A stretch of DNA of 50,295 bases from Caulobacter sp. (GTDB taxonomy: Bacteria; Pseudomonadota; Alphaproteobacteria; Caulobacterales; Caulobacteraceae), in NCBI GenBank assembly GCA_030678995.1, contig JAUXTQ010000032.1:1-50295 (forward strand), read 5' to 3'. This document shows, piece after piece, positions 26,254 through 34,369 of this stretch (positions are counted from its first letter, which is position 1; the number at the start of each line of letters is the position of its first letter). The notes beneath the pieces are model-generated. The model saw only the letters and a list, made by a program, of their open reading frames with translations, searched no databases and was not told the DNA's origin. Position numbers and translations under genes: made by a program.

Positions 26254-27071
26254 CGGTCCTTGCGGGCGTCCGAGAGGACCTTGAGCATCTCGGCGGTCAG
26301 CAGCGAGCCGCCCAGCCCGCGGGAGCGGTCGCCGTCGCCGCCCGCGCCCTGCGGGCCGCGCAGGATGAAATCCACCAGCGCGTCCTGCTGTCGCGAGGCC
26401 TGGTCCGACCGGCGCGCGCCGGCGTACTGGATGAAGCCCTGGTCGGGCTGAACCTGGGGAACCGCCGGCCCGGCGCCGCCGGTGCGGGTCAGGTTGTTGT
26501 AGACCTCCGCCACCGTCAGCGTCCGCCCGTCGCGGTAGAAGATCGAGCGGTTGGCAGCGGCGGCGCTGGGGAACAGGGCCGCGGCGCTGGCGCCCGGCGT
26601 CGTCCGCGTCGCCTGGATCAGTTGGGCCGAGCCCTGCGGACCCAGAAAATGGGCGGCATAGAGTTCGCCCGCCGTCGGCTGGCGGCCGATCCGGCCCGCC
26701 AGATAGGCGGCGTTGTCGGTGGTCATCTCCCCGACCATCAGGGACGAAGCATGCGGGTCGAACCGCAGGTTCATCACCGCCTTGCGTGCTTCGTCGCCGC
26801 TGACGCGGTATCGGCCATCCGATCCCCGGGCGATCAGGTCGGCGTAGCGGGCGTAGCCATACTTGGCGCCGTGCTTCTTCACCGTCGCCAGCCAGGTCTG
26901 TTCGGTGAACTGGAACAGGCCGGCGGCCGACGAGGTCGATGCCTTGGCCGCGGGATTGTAACCGCTCTCGCGGCTGGCCGTGCGCATCAGGAACGAGAAA
27001 TCCACGCCCGTCGCCTGCGACGCGCGCTGGATGGCCGCTTCCACGACTCCACGGATTCCCTGAACCGCCAT
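26250..27071 (-). CDS. Transglycosylase-SLT domain protein under a CtrA-type box
   Basis: A 273-residue protein with an N-terminal lysozyme-like domain: catalytic Glu in RTASRESGYNPAAKASTSS, followed by AAGLFQFTEQTWLATV. The region AAHFLGPQGSAQLIQ and the C-terminal Gln/Arg/Gly-rich tail (RRSDQASRQQDALVDF) are less conserved. No classical signal peptide is seen at MAVQGIRGVVEAAIQRAS, so it may be exported by another route, for example with flagellar or pilus structures; that is inference. A perfect TTAA-N7-TTAA sequence 25 bases upstream of the ATG suggests direct control by the cell-cycle regulator CtrA, which fits localised wall remodelling for polar structures. Confidence 0.85.
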   Translation of the reverse strand: MAVQGIRGVVEAAIQRASQATGVDFSFLMRTASRESGYNPAAKASTSSAAGLFQFTEQTWLATVKKHGAKYGYARYADLIARGSDGRYRVSGDEARKAVMNLRFDPHASSLMVGEMTTDNAAYLAGRIGRQPTAGELYAAHFLGPQGSAQLIQATRTTPGASAAALFPSAAAANRSIFYRDGRTLTVAEVYNNLTRTGGAGPAVPQVQPDQGFIQYAGARRSDQASRQQDALVDFILRGPQGAGGDGDRSRGLGGSLLTAEMLKVLSDARKDR

Positions 27072-27095
27072 GGACGGAGTCCTGAGGCCACATGG

Positions 27096-27110
27096 TTAAC
27101 CGGCGATTAA
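27096..27110 (-). promoter_or_regulatory. Candidate CtrA binding box
   Basis: TTAA at 27096-27099 and at 27107-27110 are separated by exactly seven bases, the full CtrA consensus of Caulobacter relatives (TTAA-N7-TTAA). It is 25 bases upstream of the transglycosylase ATG at 27071, a position that could overlap its promoter. The TonB-like gene diverges on the other side, 137 bases away. Confidence 0.6.
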
Positions 27111-27141
27111 CCATGATGGCCGGTCCGCGCTGGAGCGGGAA

Positions 27142-27155
27142 AACGAACGTTCGTT
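27142..27155. promoter_or_regulatory. Perfect 14-base palindrome, possible operator
   Basis: AACGAACGTTCGTT is a perfect palindrome between the divergent transglycosylase and TonB-like genes. The sequence resembles operators bound by TetR-family repressors. No TetR gene is in the window, so the regulator is unknown. Confidence 0.45.
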
Positions 27156-27205
27156 GAAAATACCTCGCAGTCGCTGAAATTCATTGCGGGTTCACCGGAT
27201 CAGGG

Positions 27206-27218
27206 TGACGCTACGTCA
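27206..27218. promoter_or_regulatory. Dyad TGACG-N3-CGTCA upstream of the TonB-like gene
   Basis: TGACG and CGTCA flank three bases, 30 bases before the ATG at 27248. It is a possible regulator site for the TonB-like gene; no regulator can be named. Confidence 0.35.
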
Positions 27219-27247
27219 ACTACAACAGGGCCCAAGGGAGGGTCGCC

Positions 27248-27964
27248 ATGGTCGCTCAACAGGTTCTTCCGTTTCACCCCGGGACCGGGCGCCGCAAGCG
27301 CCTCTCCACCGGGACCGCCGTCGCCATCGGCCTGTCGGCCGCCGTTCACGTGGGCATCGGCGTCTACCTGGCCCTCGCCGCCTTCGAGGTGATCCAGCCG
27401 GTCTATGGTCCTGAGATTGACCGCGATGCGCCGTTCATCAGGCTGCAGCCCGACGAGCCCAAGCCGATCCCCGACCCGGTGAAGCCTGTCGTGCAGCGGC
27501 AGCAGTCGACCATCGCCGTCCATGATCCGCTGACGGACGCGCCGAGGACGGTCGAGACCCTCACGGCGGATACGTCCGCTGACGCGGTTTCCACCGGCGA
27601 GCCGCCGACCACCCTGACCAATAACGGCCCGATCACCCAGGCCGGCGTCGAAGTCCGCGAGCCGCCGGTGATCAGCAGGCCTGAATGGGTGCGCAAGCCG
27701 ACCGCCGCCCAGATGGAGCGGGCCTTCCCTGAACGGGCCATCCGGCTGGGTGTCTCCGGCAAGGTCGGCCTGACCTGCCTGGTTTCCGCCGCGGGCACGG
27801 TGAGCGGCTGCGAGGTGACCTCGGAAACCCCGGGCGACATGGGCTTCGCCAAAGCCGCCCTCGGCTTGACCCGCTACTTCCGCATGAAGCCGCAGATGAT
27901 CGACGGCAAGGCGGTCGACGGCGCGGTGGTCAAGATGACAGTCCGCTTCGACCCGCCGGAATAG
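27248..27964 (+). CDS. TonB-family energy transducer (stand-alone copy)
   Basis: A 238-residue inner-membrane protein with an ATG preceded by AAGGGAGGG. A basic N-terminus (RRKRLSTG) precedes a single membrane anchor ([23 protein letters not shown]). A Pro-rich periplasmic spacer ([15 protein letters not shown]) leads to a C-terminal TonB domain with YPERA-like [21 protein letters not shown] and the end [17 protein letters not shown]. The domain closely resembles that of the operon-borne TonB at 40226, including the G-D-M-G-F motif. No exbB or exbD is adjacent. It may energise particular outer-membrane receptors using the ExbBD proteins at 41 kb. Confidence 0.88.
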   Translation: MVAQQVLPFHPGTGRRKRLSTGTAVAIGLSAAVHVGIGVYLALAAFEVIQPVYGPEIDRDAPFIRLQPDEPKPIPDPVKPVVQRQQSTIAVHDPLTDAPRTVETLTADTSADAVSTGEPPTTLTNNGPITQAGVEVREPPVISRPEWVRKPTAAQMERAFPERAIRLGVSGKVGLTCLVSAAGTVSGCEVTSETPGDMGFAKAALGLTRYFRMKPQMIDGKAVDGAVVKMTVRFDPPE

Positions 27965-27970
27965 GAACCG

Positions 27971-28000
27971 CGGGGACATGCACTTCAGTGCGTGTCCCCG
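27971..28000. terminator. Hairpin between convergent genes
   Basis: CGGGGACATGCAC and GTGCGTGTCCCCG form a 13-base stem with one mismatch around the loop TTCA. It sits between the TonB-like stop and the acyl-CoA dehydrogenase stop, so it could end both transcripts, though no U tract follows. It may also be a short REP unit. Confidence 0.55.
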
Positions 28001-28003
28001 GAC

Positions 28004-29173
28004 TCAGTAGCTCTTGGGCAGGCCCAGCACCTTCTCGGCGATGAAGTTGAGGATCATCTCGCGGCTGACCGGCGCGATGCGGGCGATCATGGCTTCGCGG
28101 AAGTAGCGCTCGACGTCGTATTCCTTGGCATAGCCCATGCCGCCATGGGCCAGGACGGAGGCCTCGCAGGCGCGGAAGCCGGCCTCGGCGCCCAGGTACT
28201 TGCCGGCGTTGGCCTCGGCCCCGCAGTCCTTGCCCGCGTCGTAAAGAGCGGCGCCCTTGAAGGCCATCAGGTTGGCGGCCTCCAGCTCGGCCCAGCATTT
28301 GGCCAGCGGATGCTGCACGCCCTGGTTCTGGCCGATGGGCCGGCCGAACACGATGCGCTCGTTGGCGTAGGTCGCCGCCTTGCGCAGGGCCGCCCGGCCC
28401 AGGCCCACCGCCTCGGCCCCGAACAGCACCCGCTCGGGGTTCAGGCCGCTGATCAGATACTGGAACCCCTTGCCCTCCTCACCAATCAGATCCTCGGCGG
28501 GGACCTGCAGATCCTCGATGAAGAGCATATTACATTCAACGGCCTTGCGGCCCATCTTGGGGATCGGTTTGGCGTCGATCCGGGCCCGGTCGAAGTCGGT
28601 GTAGAACAGGCTGAGCCCCTGCATCGGCTTGGCCGTCTGATCCTTCGGCGTCGTGCGGGCGATGATCAGGATCTTGTTGGCCCGCTGGGCCATGGTGGTC
28701 CAGATCTTCCGGCCGTTGATGCGATAGCCGGCGCCATGCTTCTCGGCGCGGGTCTCCAGGTTGGCCGTGTCCAGGCCGCTGTTGGGTTCGGTGACGGCGA
28801 AACAGGCCTTGTCCTCGCCGGCGATGATCTTCGGCAGATGGCGCTGCTTCTGCTCGGCCGTGCCGAACTTCACCACCGGCATCAGGCCGAAGATGTTCAG
28901 GTGAATGGCGCTGGCGCCGGTGAACCCGGCGCCCGATTGGGTGACGGTCTGCATCACATGCGCCGCCTCGGTCAGGCCCAGACCCGCGCCGCCGTATTCC
29001 TCGGGCATGGCCACGCCCAGCCAGCCGCCGTCGGCCATGGCCCGGGCGAAGGCTTCCGGAAACTCACCGGTCTCGTCGGTGCGGCGCCAGTACTCGTCGT
29101 TGAAGCCGGCGCAGACGCGGCCCACGGCCTCGCGGATGGCTTCCTGTTCCTCGGTCGGCCAGAAGCTGCTCAT
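28004..29173 (-). CDS. Acyl-CoA dehydrogenase family protein
   Basis: A 389-residue flavoprotein of the acyl-CoA dehydrogenase fold. Seen are the N-terminal helical part with EYGGAGLGLTEAAHVMQ, the substrate/FAD strand region FAVTEPNSGLDTANLETRA, IWTTMAQRANKILIIARTT, and the C-terminal helices with AEAVGLGRAALRKA, RIVFGRPIGQNQGVQHPLA and GGMGYAKEYDVERYFREA. At the usual active-site loop (Y-E-G-T in many members) the sequence reads IAPVSREMILN, so the common catalytic glutamate is not at that place. Electrons would go to ETF and the ETF-QO at the left of the window. It is the last gene of a minus-strand run and overlaps the ThiO-like gene by four bases. Confidence 0.92.
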   Translation of the reverse strand: MSSFWPTEEQEAIREAVGRVCAGFNDEYWRRTDETGEFPEAFARAMADGGWLGVAMPEEYGGAGLGLTEAAHVMQTVTQSGAGFTGASAIHLNIFGLMPVVKFGTAEQKQRHLPKIIAGEDKACFAVTEPNSGLDTANLETRAEKHGAGYRINGRKIWTTMAQRANKILIIARTTPKDQTAKPMQGLSLFYTDFDRARIDAKPIPKMGRKAVECNMLFIEDLQVPAEDLIGEEGKGFQYLISGLNPERVLFGAEAVGLGRAALRKAATYANERIVFGRPIGQNQGVQHPLAKCWAELEAANLMAFKGAALYDAGKDCGAEANAGKYLGAEAGFRACEASVLAHGGMGYAKEYDVERYFREAMIARIAPVSREMILNFIAEKVLGLPKSY

Positions 29174-30147
29174 GCACGCGTTTCCTTGTCGTCGAACCGG
29201 CGCGGATCGAGCCGCGCGGCGTGGGGTCCCGGATCTTCGTCCGCGAGATACGCGGCGATGGTCCGCGCCACAAGCGGGGCCAGCAGCCAGCCATTGCGCC
29301 GCGCGCCCACGGCCAGCAGGACGTTCGGCGTCGCGCTCCAGCCAACCATCGGCAGGCCATCGGGCGTGGCGGCCCGCACCCCGACCTCGGCCCGGACGCG
29401 CAGGGCACTGATTCCCGGCCAGAGGCGCTCGCCCAGGGCCAGCAGTCTTGCGGCCTGCCCGGGATCGACCCGGCGATCATCCAGCCCAGGCTCCATGGTC
29501 GCGCCGAGGACGGCCGCGGCCGGATCAGGACAGAGGTAGACGCCCTCCGCCCGCAGCACCGGCCCGGTTTGCGGCCCGCCGGCGACCCGCAGGATGTGCC
29601 CCTTGATCGGCGTCAGCCGGGCCAGTTCGGGGGCCGGCCCGGCGGCGTTCGCTCCGGTCGCCAGGACGAGCAGCCCCGTATCATCCGCGCTGACGGCGCG
29701 GTCCTCGAAGGTCACGCCGGCCCTGCCCGCCATGGCGTAGAGGCGGGTCATCACCGCGCCGGGGTCCAGCCGCCAGTCCTCCGGCGAGAAGGGTCCGTCG
29801 GGGGTCTCCCGCCAGTCGGCGCCCAGGGCGTCGAGCCGCTCGCGGACGGCCGAACCGCTGTCACCGCGATAGACGGCGCCGGAGCGGTCGATGGGAACAT
29901 CGGCGAAGGCCGGCCAGAGGTCCCGCGCGGCGCGCAGAAAATCGAGATCGCCGCCCCCGTCAGGATCCAGAACGCTCTCGAACACCGGCGCCAGCATCCC
30001 CGCCGCGACACCGGAGGCATTGTCGCCCACGGGCGCCGGATCGCAGACGGTCACCGCCGTTCCCCGCCGCGCCAGCTCCAACGCGATGCAAAGCCCGAGC
30101 GCGCCCGCGCCCGCCACCGTCACCCTGCCGCCGTTGAGACTCGCCAT
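29170..30147 (-). CDS. ThiO/glycine-oxidase-like FAD-dependent oxidoreductase
   Basis: A 325-residue DAO-family flavoprotein. The Rossmann motif VTVAGAGALGLCIALELARRG starts near residue 8, followed by CDPAPVGDNASGVAAGMLAP, a typical ThiO segment. The C-terminal part has LTPIKGHILRV, a motif VRAATPDGLPMVGW and VGARRNGWLLAPLVA. ThiO oxidises glycine to iminoglycine for thiazole synthesis, but no other thiamine gene is near and no TPP riboswitch is visible, so an amine or D-amino-acid oxidase role is equally possible. ATG 30147 is used; a TTG at 30156 would add three residues. The stop overlaps the acyl-CoA dehydrogenase start (ATGA). Confidence 0.82.
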   Translation of the reverse strand: MASLNGGRVTVAGAGALGLCIALELARRGTAVTVCDPAPVGDNASGVAAGMLAPVFESVLDPDGGGDLDFLRAARDLWPAFADVPIDRSGAVYRGDSGSAVRERLDALGADWRETPDGPFSPEDWRLDPGAVMTRLYAMAGRAGVTFEDRAVSADDTGLLVLATGANAAGPAPELARLTPIKGHILRVAGGPQTGPVLRAEGVYLCPDPAAAVLGATMEPGLDDRRVDPGQAARLLALGERLWPGISALRVRAEVGVRAATPDGLPMVGWSATPNVLLAVGARRNGWLLAPLVARTIAAYLADEDPGPHAARLDPRRFDDKETRA

Positions 30148-30178
30148 CAGGCGCAATCACCGTTTCCGGCCTGGAAGG

Positions 30179-32170
30179 TCAAGGCCGCCAGATCAGGCCG
30201 ATGCGGACGGTGCGGGGCATGTCGAAGCTCTCGATGCCGTTGGCCGTCTCGCCAGTCTCGACCGCGGCGTCGGTCAGGTTGTCGATGGCGGCGTAGAGGC
30301 CGAAGGCCGGCGTGGCCCGCCAGTCGGCCCGCAGATCGCCGGACGTCGCCGGCGACAGGGTCCGCAGATTGAGGTCGTCATCGAACCGCTCGCCCTCGTA
30401 ACGCAGGGTCAGGCGCAGCGTCAGGGCGTCGGTGGGCCGCCAGGCGGCCTCGCCGCTGAGGGCCAGCTCCGGCGTCTGCGCCGGGCGCAGGCCGGTCAGC
30501 TGCGGCGCGGCGGTTCCACCATCGACCTCCGCCCGCGTCCAGGCTCCGGCGACCCGCCAGGACAGGCTCGGACCCGCCTGCCCGGACGCCTCGGCTTCCA
30601 GGCCCCAGGCGTCGATGTCGCCGACGTTCTGGCGCTGGCGCAGCACCCCGCCCGCCGGGATGAACCCGGCGACGGGAAACATGCCCGGCCCGAAGCCGAT
30701 GGTGACGTTGGTCACCGCCCCCTCCAGCCGGTTGGCGAACAGGGTGGCGCTCCACTTGACCGCGCCCTCCCCGCCGGCCCCGACCTCGACGCCGTAGAGC
30801 GTTTCCGGCTCAAGGCCCGCATTGGCCTCGGTCACGTCGTTGCCGACCCGGAAGGGGCGGTGCAGCTCGTTCAGGGTCGGCGGGCGGAACCCGACGTAGG
30901 CGGCGGCGCGCAGGAAGCCACCGTCGAGGTCGCGGCGAACCCCGGCGCGGGCCGTCGGCTGCCAGCCCTCGCGGTCAGGCGGGGTCAAGGCCAGGGTGAC
31001 CGCGTCGGTGGCCAGGTCGCGTTCGGTGCGCTCGCCGCCGAAGCTGGACCATCGGTCGAGGCGCAGCCCCCCGGCGAGCAGCCAGTCGCCCGACCGGCGC
31101 CAGGCCTCGCCATAGACCCCGGCCACCGCCTGCGAGCCGCCGGCCAAGCGGCCACGGGTGAAGGCGCCGGCCATGAAGCGGAAGGCCTCGCGGGTCTCGC
31201 CGTCGGCGTAGCGTACGTCGGCGCCGATCTCCCAGCCGCCCTCCGGCAAGGTGCGGCGCAGGGCGGCGTTGAACCCGGCGCCGAGGGCCGGCGTGCCGTA
31301 CTGGTTGTTGGCCGGCGTGGTGAAGGCCCGGCCGGCCCCGACGGCCACCGAACTGTTCTCGAAGTCCGACTGCTTGACCCAGCCCTGCAGCCGCCAGTCC
31401 GTGGCGATGCCGGGCGAGGCGCCGGTGATCGTCGCCGAGGCCGAGACGCCGTTGGACCGTGAAGCCGCGCCGGCCAGCCCGCTCTGGCGTTCCTCCCGAT
31501 AGCCCGAGAGGCGGAAGGCCATGGCTCCGCCGGTCCATTGCGGCGCGTACCGAAGGGACAGGCTGGAGCTGTCAAAGGCCAGGGGCATGTCCGCCGCGCC
31601 GGCGCCGGCCCTGACCGGAGTCCAGCCGTCGCTGCTCTGGCTGGCGCCGACCACCAGCAGGTCGCCCGTCGCGAAGGCCAGCTGGCCGCCGACCTGGCCC
31701 CGTTCGCCGGCCCATAGCTCGTACTCGCCGCGCGGCGGGACCCGCGTCCGTTCGGCCAGCTGCACCGTGCCGGTCAGGGCGCCGGCGCCATAGGGGCCGG
31801 ATCCCGCGCCGCGCACCACCAGCGCGCCCCCCACCGCCGCCGGCGGCAGGCCCGACCACAGGACCCAGCCGCCGAACGGATCGTTGACCGGCACCCCGTC
31901 CAGGGTCACCAGCGCCCGGCCCGCGCCGGAGCCGGCGATAGCGCGCACGGTGATCCCCTGGGTCGTGGGGTTGGCCGCGGCGCTGGAGGTGCGGCGGAAC
32001 AGCTGCACCCCCGGCACGAGCGTCAGGGCCTCGTCGACCCTGGGCGCCGTCGCGATCGCCTCCGCCCCGATCGCCACCACCGAGAAGGCCGCGTCCGTCG
32101 GGGCCGGCGGCAGGCGCGCCGCCACGACGGTTACAGACTCGACGACGGCGGGCGGCTCGGCGGCGATCAT
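30179..32170 (-). CDS. TonB-dependent receptor without a visible signal peptide
   Basis: A 663-residue outer-membrane beta-barrel with an N-terminal plug. The plug has VPGVQLFRRTSSAAANPTTQG-type and RALVTLDGVPVNDPFGGW segments; the barrel ends in MPRTVRIGLIWRP with NLTDAAVE just before, both typical. The protein begins MIAAEPPAVVESVTVVA, so mature sequence starts almost at once. An in-frame TAG lies four codons upstream of the ATG, therefore a longer form in this frame is impossible. The gene starts nine bases after the PQQ dehydrogenase stop. In E. coli the receptor PqqU (YncD) imports PQQ, and a similar role would fit this neighbourhood, but this is inference. Confidence 0.9.
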   Translation of the reverse strand: MIAAEPPAVVESVTVVAARLPPAPTDAAFSVVAIGAEAIATAPRVDEALTLVPGVQLFRRTSSAAANPTTQGITVRAIAGSGAGRALVTLDGVPVNDPFGGWVLWSGLPPAAVGGALVVRGAGSGPYGAGALTGTVQLAERTRVPPRGEYELWAGERGQVGGQLAFATGDLLVVGASQSSDGWTPVRAGAGAADMPLAFDSSSLSLRYAPQWTGGAMAFRLSGYREERQSGLAGAASRSNGVSASATITGASPGIATDWRLQGWVKQSDFENSSVAVGAGRAFTTPANNQYGTPALGAGFNAALRRTLPEGGWEIGADVRYADGETREAFRFMAGAFTRGRLAGGSQAVAGVYGEAWRRSGDWLLAGGLRLDRWSSFGGERTERDLATDAVTLALTPPDREGWQPTARAGVRRDLDGGFLRAAAYVGFRPPTLNELHRPFRVGNDVTEANAGLEPETLYGVEVGAGGEGAVKWSATLFANRLEGAVTNVTIGFGPGMFPVAGFIPAGGVLRQRQNVGDIDAWGLEAEASGQAGPSLSWRVAGAWTRAEVDGGTAAPQLTGLRPAQTPELALSGEAAWRPTDALTLRLTLRYEGERFDDDLNLRTLSPATSGDLRADWRATPAFGLYAAIDNLTDAAVETGETANGIESFDMPRTVRIGLIWRP

Positions 32171-32179
32171 GCGCTCCGT

Positions 32180-34300
32180 CTAGGTCCCGGCCTTGGCGGC
32201 GGCGGCCCTGGCCTTCTGGGCCTGGGCCAGGGAGAGCACATACTGGCGCACCTCCTCGGCCTGGGCCGGGGTGATGAAGCGGGCGAACGACACCATGCCG
32301 GCCGGCTCGCGGTCGCCGTCGATGACCACGCCCTTCCAGCCGTCCGCGGCGGCCACCAGCGGTGAGTAGCGCAGGTCGGGGATGGAGAAGTCCGACACCG
32401 CGCTGGCCCCGTGGCAGACCGAGCAGTAGTTGGCGTAGGTAAGCTTGCCGGCCGCGATCTGGGCAGGCGTGGCGGTCACCGGCGGCAGGTCGGGGAAGAC
32501 CTTGGTCGAGACCGGGCGCGGCGGCAGGGTCTTCTTGCCGCCGATCTTGAACACCAGCACCCGGCGCGGCCCTTCGGAGCGCGGATCGACCCCGGCCCCG
32601 GCGGTCAGGGCGAAGCCGCCGCCCCAACCGGCCATGATGGCCACATACTGCTCGCCGTCGATCTCGTAGGTCATCGGCGGCGCGACGATCCCGGTCTGGG
32701 CGTCGAATGACCAGACCTTCCTGCCGGTCGCCGCGTCATAGGCGGCGAATTCGCCGGTGGCCGACCCCTGGAAGACCAGCCCGCCGGCCGTGGCCAGCAC
32801 GCCGCCGTTCCACGGGCCGCTGTGGGGCACGCTCCATTTCTCGGTCTGGGTCACTGGATCCCAGGCGATCAGCCGGCCCTTGAGGCTGGCGCGGATGGCC
32901 TTGAGGCCCGCCTCGTCGTCCGGCAGGGCCGCGATCAGGGTGTCGACGCCAATGTTCCAGACCCCGGGCTGGTAGCGGAAATTGGCGTTGGCGCCGCCCG
33001 GCTGCATGTAGGGGAACGGGATTTCCTGGGCCGGGATATAGACCAGGCCGGTGTTCGGGCTGAAGGCCATCGGCTGCCAGTTGTGGCCGCCCAGCGGTCC
33101 CGGCATGGCCATGGCGAAACCGTCGCCGTAGCGGGCGTTGGGGGTCTCGACCGGCCGGCCGCTGACCGGATCGACGCCGCTGGCCCAGCTGGTCGGGACA
33201 TAGTTCTTCGCCGAGATCAGCTTCCCGTTGGTCCGGTCGATCACATAGAAGAAGCCGTTCTTGGGCGCCTGCATCAGCGCCTTGACCGGCTTTCCGCCGA
33301 TGGTCAGGTCGGCCAGGATAATGTGCTGGGTGGCGGTGTAGTCCCAGGTCTCGCCGGGGGTGGTCTGGTAGTGCCAGACATAGGCGCCGGTGTCGGGCTT
33401 GAGCGCCACGATCGAGGACAGGAACAGGTTGTCGCCGCCGCCGGGCGAGCGGATGTCGCGGTTCCATGGCGAGCCGTTGCCGACGCCGATGTAGAGTAGA
33501 TCGAGGTCGGGGTCATAGGCCATGGAATCCCAGACCGTCCCGCCGCCGCCGACCTTCCAGAACTCGCCGTTCCAGGTCGGGCGGGCGATCTTCATCGCCG
33601 GGTCAGAGGCCGCGTCGTCCGTCGGCGTCTCGCCGGGCACGGTGTAGAAGCGCCACAGCATCTTGCCGGTCTTGGCGTTGTAGGCCGACAGGTAGCCCCG
33701 GACGCCGAGCTCCGCCCCGCCATTGCCGATCAGCACCTTGCCTTTGACCACCCGCGGGGCGCCGGTGATCGTGTAGGGCTTGCTCTGATCGACGGTGACC
33801 ACCGACCAGACCTTCTTGCCGGTCTTGGCGTCCAGGGCGATCAGTCGGCCGTCCAGGGCGCCGACATAGACCCGGCCCTCCCACAGGGCGACGCCTCGGT
33901 TGACGCTGTCGCAGCAGGCCTTCACGCCGGTCTTGCGCGGGACCTGCGGGTCGAACTCCCACAGCAGCTTGCCGGTCCTGGCGTCAAAGGCGCGCACAAC
34001 CGACCAGGACGAGGTGGTGTACATCACCCCGTCGGCGACCAGGGGCGTGGCCTCGATGCCGCGGTTCTCGGGCAGGTCGAAGCTCCAGGCCAGGCCCAGC
34101 TCCCCGGCGTTGGCCACGGTGACCTTGTCCAGCGGGCTGAAGCGCTGTTCGCCGTACGTGCGGCCGTGGGTGACCCATTCGGCGGCGTTGCCGTCGGCGG
34201 CGGCGATGCGCACCCCGTCGATGTCCGCCGTCTTCTTGCCGCAACCGGCCAGCATGGCCACGGCGGCCAGCGTGGCCGCCAGTGCGCTGATGCGCTTCAT
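32180..34300 (-). CDS. PQQ-dependent quinohemoprotein dehydrogenase, lipoprotein form
   Basis: A 706-residue alcohol-dehydrogenase-type enzyme with PQQ and haem c. The N-terminus is a lipoprotein signal with lipobox LAGC (Cys20), so the enzyme is membrane-anchored. The eight-bladed propeller carries the adjacent-cysteine pair in KACCDSVNRG, tryptophan-docking repeats such as DAKTGKKVWSV, NGSPWNRDIRSPGG, and the region ETWDYTATQHI with the likely catalytic Asp. The C-terminal cytochrome domain has CSVCH and a later methionine in PAGMVSF. Such enzymes oxidise primary or secondary alcohols in the periplasm and hand electrons to cytochromes. No PQQ biosynthesis genes are in the window. Confidence 0.95.
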   Translation of the reverse strand: MKRISALAATLAAVAMLAGCGKKTADIDGVRIAAADGNAAEWVTHGRTYGEQRFSPLDKVTVANAGELGLAWSFDLPENRGIEATPLVADGVMYTTSSWSVVRAFDARTGKLLWEFDPQVPRKTGVKACCDSVNRGVALWEGRVYVGALDGRLIALDAKTGKKVWSVVTVDQSKPYTITGAPRVVKGKVLIGNGGAELGVRGYLSAYNAKTGKMLWRFYTVPGETPTDDAASDPAMKIARPTWNGEFWKVGGGGTVWDSMAYDPDLDLLYIGVGNGSPWNRDIRSPGGGDNLFLSSIVALKPDTGAYVWHYQTTPGETWDYTATQHIILADLTIGGKPVKALMQAPKNGFFYVIDRTNGKLISAKNYVPTSWASGVDPVSGRPVETPNARYGDGFAMAMPGPLGGHNWQPMAFSPNTGLVYIPAQEIPFPYMQPGGANANFRYQPGVWNIGVDTLIAALPDDEAGLKAIRASLKGRLIAWDPVTQTEKWSVPHSGPWNGGVLATAGGLVFQGSATGEFAAYDAATGRKVWSFDAQTGIVAPPMTYEIDGEQYVAIMAGWGGGFALTAGAGVDPRSEGPRRVLVFKIGGKKTLPPRPVSTKVFPDLPPVTATPAQIAAGKLTYANYCSVCHGASAVSDFSIPDLRYSPLVAAADGWKGVVIDGDREPAGMVSFARFITPAQAEEVRQYVLSLAQAQKARAAAAKAGT

Positions 34301-34369
34301 GTCCCGAGCTCCCTGATCCGGCCGCGTCTGCCGCGCGGCTGAACCGGAGTATGCGGACGCTCCCCTGCG

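Noticed and set aside
29170..32170. TPP riboswitch or thiamine context for the ThiO-like gene
   Set aside because: No THI-box-like sequence was found near the gene and no thi genes are adjacent, so thiamine synthesis was not asserted.
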